From an uncultured Bacillaceae bacterium (GTDB lineage Bacteria; Bacillota; Bacilli; Caldalkalibacillales; Caldalkalibacillaceae): a stretch of DNA of 12,553 nucleotides. Below, piece by piece: positions 7,812 to 12,553 of the stretch. The notes beneath the pieces were generated by a model. It was given only the letters and a program-made list of their open reading frames with translations, did not search any database and was not told where the DNA came from. A program made the translations under genes and the position numbers. Position 1 is the first letter of the stretch; every line of letters begins with the position of its first letter. The stretch covers positions 1-12,553 of the forward strand of contig CALBTX010000101.1 in the NCBI GenBank assembly GCA_937967685.1, read 5' to 3'.

Positions 7812-7869
7812 GTTGACTCACTCTTTCTAAAGCGTTGTACTGAGCCATTCGTTGCGCTGTCATCTTCAT
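7804..7869 (-). CDS. Possible 21-codon coupling ORF between rplI and dnaC
   Basis: An ATG at 7869 overlaps the rplI stop as ATGA and opens a 21-codon frame, MKMTAQRMAQYNALERVSQHE. It ends at a TGA (7804-7806) eight bases inside dnaC, in a different frame. No Shine-Dalgarno precedes it beyond what re-initiation after rplI would need. The arrangement could carry ribosomes from rplI to dnaC, whose own binding site is poor. I recognise no family, and the peptide may have no function of its own. Chance is a real alternative at this length. Confidence 0.3.
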   Translation of the reverse strand: MKMTAQRMAQYNALERVSQHE

Positions 7870-8309
7870 TGTTCGACGACATGAACATTGAGTGTGGCGG
7901 TCACTTCAGGATGTATTTTTACCGGAACCCGCGTGACACCGAGGCTGCGAATCGGTTCAGCCAGAACGATTTTACGTTTATCAATGTTTATGCCTTTTTC
8001 CTGCAATGCGGCACTGATTTGTTTGCTGGATACCGCCCCGAACAACTTTCCTCCTGCACCGGCTTTAGCCTGTATTTCCACGCCTTCTTGTTCCAGTTTT
8101 GCGGCCAGCGCCTTTGCTTCCTGCAGTTGTTGCTCCGCTTGCTGTTGTTCTTTTTGCTTCTCAGCCTGCAAAGTTTTCAGATTGGACGGCGTCGCTTCCA
8201 CGGCCAATCCGCGGGGCAGCAGATAGTTGCGCGCATACCCGTTGGCAACCTCTTTGACGTCGCCTTTTTTGCCCAATCCTTGCACATCTTGCTTGAGAAT
8301 GACCTTCAT
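7866..8309 (-). CDS. rplI: 50S ribosomal protein L9
   Basis: The 147-residue protein of the large ribosomal subunit binds 23S rRNA near the base of the L1 stalk and helps limit frameshifting. The N-terminal domain begins MKVILKQDVQGLGKKGD and carries the L9 signature around GYARNYLLPRG. A long central helix rich in Gln, Glu, Lys and Ala (about 41-75) links it to the C-terminal domain with GKLFGAVSSKQI. Length matches the family (about 148). The start overlaps the gdpP stop as ATGA (8306-8309), so its translation is probably coupled to gdpP, a linkage common in Bacillales. The dnaC start lies 54 bp beyond its stop. Confidence 0.98.
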   Translation of the reverse strand: MKVILKQDVQGLGKKGDVKEVANGYARNYLLPRGLAVEATPSNLKTLQAEKQKEQQQAEQQLQEAKALAAKLEQEGVEIQAKAGAGGKLFGAVSSKQISAALQEKGINIDKRKIVLAEPIRSLGVTRVPVKIHPEVTATLNVHVVEQ

Positions 8310-10279
8310 CTTTCGCTTCCCCCTTCCAAAGTTTCATCGATCACTTCTTTTAACCATTGCACCGCTTCATCGACGTTGATCTCGGCCAATTGAGTGGCGG
8401 CGTGTGTTAAATGGCCGCCCCCATGCATTTTTTCCATCAACATTTGGACATTCACCTCTCCCCAAGAACGAGCGTTAATCGTCAGCTGTCCAGCCTCTCT
8501 TTGACAGAGGACAAAGGACGCCTGCACATTTTTTAGAGTGAGCAACGTATCCGCCGCTTGGGCCAGTAAAATCGAACTGTACGTTTCGTCCGCCGGGGCC
8601 ACGGAAATCGCGAAAACATCACGATAAATCTCCGCTTCGGCCACAATCCGGGCCCGCTTGACAAACAGTTCCTTATCTTCCTTGAACATCCGATGTACAA
8701 AAGTGGAATCCGCCCCATGGAGACGTAAAAACGATGCCGCCTGAAACGTGCGGGATCCGGTGTGGACGGCAAAATTTTTGGTGTCCACGATCATCCCGGC
8801 CAGCATGGCTGTCGCTTCGAGAGGGCTGATGTGAACGCCTTCCTGGTATTCTAACAGTTCGGCCACCAATTCGCTCGAAGAGGAGGCGTACGGTTCAATA
8901 TAGGTCAGCAACGGATCGGGGATGATTTCCTCTCCGCGGCGATGATGGTCGATGATGACCCTTTTCGGTATGTGATCCACTAATTTCGGCTCGATGACTA
9001 GGGACGGTTTATGGACATCGACGACGACGAGCAAACTTTTATCTGTCTTTAATTCTAACGCTTTTTGAGGAGAAATAAAATGTTTGTACAGCTCTTCATC
9101 CTGCCTGATTTGCGCCATAAGCTGTTCGATGCCGGGGGACGATTCCAGATCATCGACGACCAGGTAGGCCGGTTGCTCTAAGGACTGTGCCAGCTTCAGC
9201 ACGCCGATCGAAGCGCCGATGGAGTCCATATCCGGGTTTTGATGACCCATCATAAAAATTTGATCGCTCGTCTGAATGATATTTTGCAAAGCATGTGAAA
9301 TGACACGTACGCGAACCCTCGTTCTTTTTTCAACGGCGGCGGATTTTCCTCCGTAAAACGTAATTTTGCCGGTCCCTCTTTTAACCGCAGCCTGATCACC
9401 ACCGCGTCCCAAAGCAATCTCCAGGCTGGATTGAACCATATCTCCCAGTTCAAGAAAGCTTTCTCCTCCTGCGCCGACCCCGATGCTTAAAGTGACCGGT
9501 ATTTTGTTCTGACTCGGTAATTCACGCACTTGGTCGAGCAGGGCAAATTTATTTTCCTCCAGCTGTTTCAGCGTCTGTTCGTCCATCACGCCGAAAAACT
9601 TATCCGCATCCGTTCGTTTAAGATAGATGCCCAGTTTTTGAGCCCAGCTGCTGATCGTATGGGTCACTTCGCTGACAAGCAGCGTCCTGCGTTGCTCAGC
9701 CAACCCCTGGGTGACCTCTTCCAAATTATCCAAATGGATGAGTATAAACACCGTTTGTTCCTCTTCATATTTCACCCGTAAACGGTCGTATTCCGTTTGA
9801 TCAAAAAGATAGACCGCCCTATGGGCCTGATCTTTTATCACATGTAGGACGCGATCGTCATGTCGGATCACCCCTTCTCTCTCATCCTTCTTCAACCACT
9901 CCTCCAGCGGGGCAAGCGTCGTGGCCAGACTGTTTCCGATTTGTGATTCGTCCGCTTTTGTCAATTGCAAAAAAAATGCATTATGCCAGCGAATATGATG
10001 CTGCTCATCGTAGAGCAAGATGCCGACAGGCAGTCCGGAAATGACATCTTCGCCCACTTTTTTCACCCGGTGCCTCACCGAAGCGATATAATGCTGCAGC
10101 TCCCTGTTCATTTTTTTTTCCTGGCGCTGGATGATCAAGACGCACAAAGCGAATAAAACAAAGCCGCTCAATCCCCAGCCCCAGGAAAAGAAAGTCAACA
10201 GAATGAAAAAAAGGACGCCGAGAAAGATGATCATTTTTCGATATAATCCATAAAAATATTGCTGAAGGAATTTCGGCAT
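8306..10279 (-). CDS. gdpP: Cyclic di-AMP phosphodiesterase GdpP (YybT)
   Basis: The 657-residue membrane enzyme hydrolyses c-di-AMP to pApA, the messenger that controls potassium and osmolyte transport and affects cell-wall stress. Order: two membrane helices (about 15-50), PAS-like domain (about 80-165), which binds heme in the B. subtilis protein, degenerate GGDEF domain (about 173-310), then DHH and DHHA1 domains. Metal ligands of the phosphodiesterase are present: His346, Asp350 and Asp352 in GHQNPDMDS, Asp421 in VVVDVHKP, Asp444-His445-His446, and Asp499 in MIVDTKNF. The DHHA1 motif GGGHLTHAAT is at 620-629. The protein looks fully active and is of normal length. The ATG at 10279 is preceded by GAGGGG eight bases upstream. 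It lies 21 bp after yybS and overlaps rplI. Confidence 0.97.
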   Translation of the reverse strand: MPKFLQQYFYGLYRKMIIFLGVLFFILLTFFSWGWGLSGFVLFALCVLIIQRQEKKMNRELQHYIASVRHRVKKVGEDVISGLPVGILLYDEQHHIRWHNAFFLQLTKADESQIGNSLATTLAPLEEWLKKDEREGVIRHDDRVLHVIKDQAHRAVYLFDQTEYDRLRVKYEEEQTVFILIHLDNLEEVTQGLAEQRRTLLVSEVTHTISSWAQKLGIYLKRTDADKFFGVMDEQTLKQLEENKFALLDQVRELPSQNKIPVTLSIGVGAGGESFLELGDMVQSSLEIALGRGGDQAAVKRGTGKITFYGGKSAAVEKRTRVRVRVISHALQNIIQTSDQIFMMGHQNPDMDSIGASIGVLKLAQSLEQPAYLVVDDLESSPGIEQLMAQIRQDEELYKHFISPQKALELKTDKSLLVVVDVHKPSLVIEPKLVDHIPKRVIIDHHRRGEEIIPDPLLTYIEPYASSSSELVAELLEYQEGVHISPLEATAMLAGMIVDTKNFAVHTGSRTFQAASFLRLHGADSTFVHRMFKEDKELFVKRARIVAEAEIYRDVFAISVAPADETYSSILLAQAADTLLTLKNVQASFVLCQREAGQLTINARSWGEVNVQMLMEKMHGGGHLTHAATQLAEINVDEAVQWLKEVIDETLEGGSER

Positions 10280-10300
10280 GCGATCAGCCCCTCATCTGGC

Positions 10301-11239
10301 TTATTTGACGCGCTGCTTTAACCCGAATCCTAGATCGAGGATACCGATGATGCGCACGATGTTGGCCACAAGCGGAATCAATACGGCCAGCACAATCACA
10401 CCAACAGGTACGATTTTACCCCAGCCTTTGCTGTGTGCAAAATGGGCGATCATCGTTAACCCTTGAATGAGCAGCAAAATTTCCAAAATCATATGTAAAT
10501 TAATGACGAAAAAGGAAAGGGTGCCGCCTTCTTCCAGCACGCCCAATATGACCAAGATTAAAGCAATCAAGTAATAATAAAGCATCGACTTGGGCATATT
10601 CCATTCCCGGAAGGGGGGTAAAACTTGTATGCGCTGACCGAGGCGATGAAGGACGGAACGACTGATCCCGTGATGAACAGCGGACATCATTAAAGCGGAT
10701 AAGATCATGATCGCCGGAAACACATAAGTGATCCCCTCCACCATTTCCTCGTAACTCATTTGCAGTTCTTCATCCAAAGGCATATTCCAAAATTCGGCCG
10801 TATTTTCGGTCATGAGCAAACTTTCCCGGAGCATTTGCTCCATACTATCCAGCAGATTGATATCCAACAGGAAAAAACTCACCAGAAACAAAAGCACGTA
10901 ATTGACAATATAGGTGACCATACCTGCCAGCATAGGGAGAAACGGACCTTTCTTCTGGGCATAAAAGTGTCCCATGACCATACCGACCGTCACGGCAGCT
11001 ATCGTAATAAAAACGGCGGGTAAAGGTGTCAAAATGACCGTTAAGGCCAGACTGGCCACACCCGTCAACAATGTCGCATGCAGATCGAAGCGCACCATAT
11101 GGACGATAAACGGCAAAGGGATGAAAAAAATGGTTATTAAATTCAATAAAGGCACGTATAAAACGATGAGCAATAACACAAAAAAAATGGCCATCATCAG
11201 TGCTCCATGGGTTAACTGCTTTGTTTTCAGATCGGACAT
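10301..11239 (-). CDS. yybS: YybS, DUF2232 multi-pass membrane protein
   Basis: The 312-residue protein is very hydrophobic, with about eight predicted membrane helices. These include stretches near residues 12-60, 63-90, 100-125 and 165-190, plus a cluster from 220 to the C-terminus; a charged acidic loop lies about 128-162. The fold and the position before gdpP match YybS (DUF2232), a family related to S-component-like transporters and of unknown substrate. The frame can begin at a GTG at 11251, but that GTG forms part of the Shine-Dalgarno GGGGAGTGA. The ATG at 11239 (MSDLKTKQLTHGALM) gives workable spacing and a family-like N-terminus. The only sequence between it and rpsR is a terminator, so expression probably depends on read-through or on a promoter inside rpsR. 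No catalytic motif is visible. Confidence 0.88.
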   Translation of the reverse strand: MSDLKTKQLTHGALMMAIFFVLLLIVLYVPLLNLITIFFIPLPFIVHMVRFDLHATLLTGVASLALTVILTPLPAVFITIAAVTVGMVMGHFYAQKKGPFLPMLAGMVTYIVNYVLLFLVSFFLLDINLLDSMEQMLRESLLMTENTAEFWNMPLDEELQMSYEEMVEGITYVFPAIMILSALMMSAVHHGISRSVLHRLGQRIQVLPPFREWNMPKSMLYYYLIALILVILGVLEEGGTLSFFVINLHMILEILLLIQGLTMIAHFAHSKGWGKIVPVGVIVLAVLIPLVANIVRIIGILDLGFGLKQRVK

Positions 11240-11262
11240 ATAAGCATTCACTCCCCAAAGTG

Positions 11263-11290
11263 AAAAAGAGGCACCCAGTTTGGGTCCCCT
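11263..11290 (-). terminator. Terminator or attenuator between rpsR and yybS
   Basis: On the minus strand GGGGACCCA and TGGGTGCC form a stem with an AAC loop, one G-G mismatch interrupting it, followed by TCTTTTT. It lies about 18 bp past the rpsR stop. The uninterrupted inner stem is only five pairs, so it may be leaky. The T-tract ends 23 nt before the yybS start codon. Confidence 0.7.
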
Positions 11291-11307
11291 TTCCCATTTG
11301 CAGCGGA

Positions 11308-11535
11308 TTATTCCGTTGTGTACGGCAACAGAGCCATTTGCCGCGCCCGTTTAATGGCGACTGTTAACTTGCGTTGATATTTAGCCGACGTACCCGTCAC
11401 ACGGCGAGGCAAAATTTTACCGCGTTCACTTATAAATTTCTTTAACAGTTCAACATCTTTGTAATCGATTTTCTCGATTTTGTTCGCCTTAAAATAACAC
11501 ACTTTACGGCGTTTATGTCGACCTCTTCTGGCCAT
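11308..11535 (-). CDS. rpsR: 30S ribosomal protein S18
   Basis: The 75-residue protein of the small-subunit platform, MARRGRHKRRKVCYFK, contains the S18 core KIDYKDVELLKKFISERGKI, then LPRRVTGT and the KYQRKLTVAIKRAR helix. S18 pairs with S6 on 16S rRNA. Two ATG codons are adjacent; AAGGAGG lies four bases before the first (11538) and seven before the second, so the second (11535) is preferred, though the first would add only one Met. It is the last gene of the rpsF-ssb-rpsR operon, 85 bp after ssb, and is followed by a terminator. Together with S6 it likely represses the operon through the rpsF leader. Confidence 0.97.
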   Translation of the reverse strand: MARRGRHKRRKVCYFKANKIEKIDYKDVELLKKFISERGKILPRRVTGTSAKYQRKLTVAIKRARQMALLPYTTE

Positions 11536-11589
11536 CATGATCCCTCCTTCAGCAACATTTAAGGACAGTCATCTCTTTAAAATGGGTCA

Positions 11590-11610
11590 TTGCTCACACG
11601 TCATGAGCAA
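11590..11610 (-). repeat. Perfect hairpin in the ssb-rpsR gap
   Basis: TTGCTCA and TGAGCAA form a perfect 7-bp inverted repeat around a 7-nt loop, 10 bp after the ssb stop. On the minus strand it is followed by TGACCCATTTTAAAG, which is a poor T-tract, so full termination is unlikely. It could be an RNA stability or processing element, or a weak attenuator that lowers rpsR relative to ssb. Confidence 0.5.
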
Positions 11611-11620
11611 ACCAATCCGC

Positions 11621-12058
11621 TTAAAAGGGCAAATCATCGTCAGAGATATCTATCGGTTGGCCGTCATTGGCGAAAGGATCGTCGTTAAATCGCACATTTT
11701 CCTCCGTACCGCCCTGTTGTTCGGAGTCTTGTCGTGCTCCTGCGGATTCCAAGAAACGCACGTTATCGGCCACCACTTCCGACACATATACCCGCCTGCC
11801 TTCGTTGTTTTCATAGTCGCGGATCTGCAGGCGTCCTTCGACAGCCGTTAAGCGGCCCTTTTTCAAATATTTGGCGCACGTTTCAGCCAATCCCCGCCAT
11901 GTGACAATATTAATAAAATCTGTTTCGCGTTCCCCTTGCCGGTTCGTAAACGGACGATCGACAGCTAATCTAAATGTGGTCACAGCCACACCGTTCGGAG
12001 TATAGCGCAGTTCCGGATCACGTGTCAGGCGGCCAATCAACACAATGCGATTTAACAT
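11621..12058 (-). CDS. ssb: Single-stranded DNA-binding protein
   Basis: The 145-residue protein coats single-stranded DNA during replication, recombination and repair. The N-terminal OB fold (about 1-105) begins MLNRIVLIGRLTRDPELRYTP and contains FRLAVDRPF and INIVTWRGLAETCAKYLKKG, all typical of SsbA. A short glutamine/glycine-rich linker follows and then the acidic tip DISDDDLPF, which recruits partner proteins. The linker is shorter than in B. subtilis SsbA (172 residues). The frame opens further upstream, but the ATG at 12058 is preceded by GGGGAGGGG with good spacing and gives the family N-terminus. It lies 34 bp after rpsF and 85 bp before rpsR. Confidence 0.97.
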   Translation of the reverse strand: MLNRIVLIGRLTRDPELRYTPNGVAVTTFRLAVDRPFTNRQGERETDFINIVTWRGLAETCAKYLKKGRLTAVEGRLQIRDYENNEGRRVYVSEVVADNVRFLESAGARQDSEQQGGTEENVRFNDDPFANDGQPIDISDDDLPF

Positions 12059-12092
12059 ATAATCCCCTCCCCATAATGACAAATGCTAACCG

Positions 12093-12380
12093 TTATTCAT
12101 CCTCTTTCACAATGAGATGGCGAACAATATTTTCAGCTAGACCCAGTTGTCTTTCCAATTCTTGCACCTTTTCAGGCTTGGACTTGAAATTGATGACAAC
12201 GTAGTACCCTTCTTTAAAATCCTCGATTTCATAAGCGAGACGGCGTTTACCCATCTCCTCCAGGTTAACCACTTCGCCGTCCAATTCCTGAATGACGTTC
12301 TGAAAACGTTCAATCACAGCCTTTGTCGCTTCTTCGTCAAGGTCGGGTCGGACGATAAACATTAGTTCGTATGAACGCAC
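12093..12380 (-). CDS. rpsF: 30S ribosomal protein S6
   Basis: The 95-residue small-subunit protein is the same length as in B. subtilis. It begins MRSYELMFIVRPDLDEE and continues with the S6 core containing MGKRRLAYEIEDFKEGYYVV; it ends KEDE. The start is a GTG at 12380, preceded five bases upstream by the near-perfect Shine-Dalgarno AAAGGAGGTGA; the longer frame to 12422 is rejected because it would include the Shine-Dalgarno. S6 binds S18 on the platform of the 30S subunit. It heads the rpsF-ssb-rpsR operon, and its leader carries a structure resembling the S6:S18 autoregulatory site. Confidence 0.97.
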   Translation of the reverse strand: MRSYELMFIVRPDLDEEATKAVIERFQNVIQELDGEVVNLEEMGKRRLAYEIEDFKEGYYVVINFKSKPEKVQELERQLGLAENIVRHLIVKEDE

Positions 12381-12384
12381 TCGG

Positions 12385-12426
12385 TTCACCTCCTTTTGGA
12401 CTAACGGTCCCGCAAGGGACAAGGAG
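12385..12426 (-). promoter_or_regulatory. S6:S18-type autoregulatory leader over the rpsF ribosome binding site
   Basis: In the rpsF transcript CTCCTT (12426 down to 12421) is exactly complementary to AAGGAG of the Shine-Dalgarno (12395 down to 12390). Between them lies the hairpin GTCCC-TTGC-GGGAC (12420 down to 12407), directly followed by CG so that ACCG sits at its 3' base. Known S6:S18 leaders have a closing stem, an inner hairpin and a CCG on the 3' side that the S6-S18 complex reads as a mimic of its 16S site. An alternative hairpin GGAC/GTCC (12410-12407 with 12402-12399) competes with the inner stem. The model: S6-S18 stabilises the closed form and blocks initiation. The pairing is seen; the binding is inferred. 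Confidence 0.7.
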
Positions 12427-12460
12427 CGAGTGATGATTGTCGCTATCCTCGCATTTGGGT

Positions 12461-12489
12461 ATTATAGCAAATTGAATTTCAGAATACAA
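12461..12489 (-). promoter_or_regulatory. Sigma-A promoter of rpsF-ssb-rpsR
   Basis: On the minus strand TTGTAT (12484-12489) is separated by 17 bp from a perfect TATAAT (12461-12466) with a TGC extension. Transcription would start near 12454, giving a leader of about 75 nt before the GTG of rpsF. The -35 lies only six bases past the ychF stop, and no terminator separates ychF from it. Confidence 0.8.
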
Positions 12490-12495
12490 GATAAA

Positions 12496-12553
12496 CTAGA
12501 CATTAAAGCGAAAATGGATGACATCCCCGTCCTGGACGACGTAATCCTTGCCT
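12496..12553 (-). CDS. ychF: YchF, OBG-family GTPase/ATPase, C-terminal end only
   Basis: Only the last 18 codons and the TAG stop (12496-12498) fall in the window; the 5' part lies beyond the right edge. The peptide GKDYVVQDGDVIHFRFNV is the highly conserved end of the TGS domain of YchF, a ribosome-associated P-loop protein that favours ATP and is linked to stress responses. ychF immediately before rpsF is the usual order in Bacillales. There is no terminator after it, so some transcripts may continue into rpsF. Confidence 0.9.
   Translation of the reverse strand, partial: GKDYVVQDGDVIHFRFNV

Noticed and set aside
7623..8393. A 256-codon open frame on the plus strand, antisense to rplI and to the start of dnaC.
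   Set aside because: It overlaps well-identified genes on the other strand, its product is rich in Phe, Gln and Cys with no recognisable family, and no ribosome binding site supports it.

Overview
The window is a compact housekeeping region from a Firmicute, almost certainly a member of the Bacillales. Every gene I can support lies on the minus strand, so the biology reads from right to left. The order is ychF (tail only), rpsF, ssb, rpsR, yybS, gdpP, rplI, dnaC, purA, then walR, walK, walH and walI (cut by the left edge). In Bacillus subtilis the same genes lie near the replication origin, in the same relative order but with other genes between them. The protein families, strong AGGAGG-type ribosome binding sites, overlapping walRKHI genes and a PurR-type operator all fit Bacillales. 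The balanced base composition and some protein features could suit a thermophilic or alkaliphilic relative such as Caldalkalibacillus, but that is a guess.

Right part (about 11260-12553). The last 18 codons of ychF are followed at once by a good sigma-A promoter and a short leader for rpsF-ssb-rpsR (S6, single-strand binding protein, S18). The leader can fold so that a CTCCTT segment pairs with the rpsF Shine-Dalgarno, with a small hairpin and a CCG inside. This is the layout of the known S6:S18 autoregulatory leader. The operon ends at a modest terminator just after rpsR.

Middle (about 6250-11250). yybS (membrane protein), gdpP (c-di-AMP phosphodiesterase), rplI (L9) and dnaC (replicative helicase) form a tight run with overlapping or closely spaced genes. 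The terminator T-tract ends only 23 nt before the yybS start codon, leaving little room for a separate promoter. purA follows after a 207-bp gap that holds two inverted PurBox-like sites and a candidate extended -10 promoter. A terminator lies about 110 bp beyond purA.

Left part (1-4960). A 420-bp stretch between purA and walR contains the purA terminator and a 50-codon relic matching the C-terminal end of a NodB-type polysaccharide deacetylase. Then comes the essential cell-wall two-component system: WalR (response regulator), WalK (sensor kinase) and the membrane-anchored modulators WalH and WalI, all with overlapping reading frames.

Several starts were chosen from ribosome binding sites rather than the longest open frame: walH 2002, walR 4540, purA 6248 (TTG), yybS 11239, rpsR 11535, ssb 12058 and rpsF 12380 (GTG). 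I see no mobile element, CRISPR array, tRNA or rRNA, and no plus-strand gene I believe. I found no wholly new system. The items worth a second look are regulatory leaders, a tiny coupled ORF before dnaC, the deacetylase relic and a changed PAS metal site in WalK.
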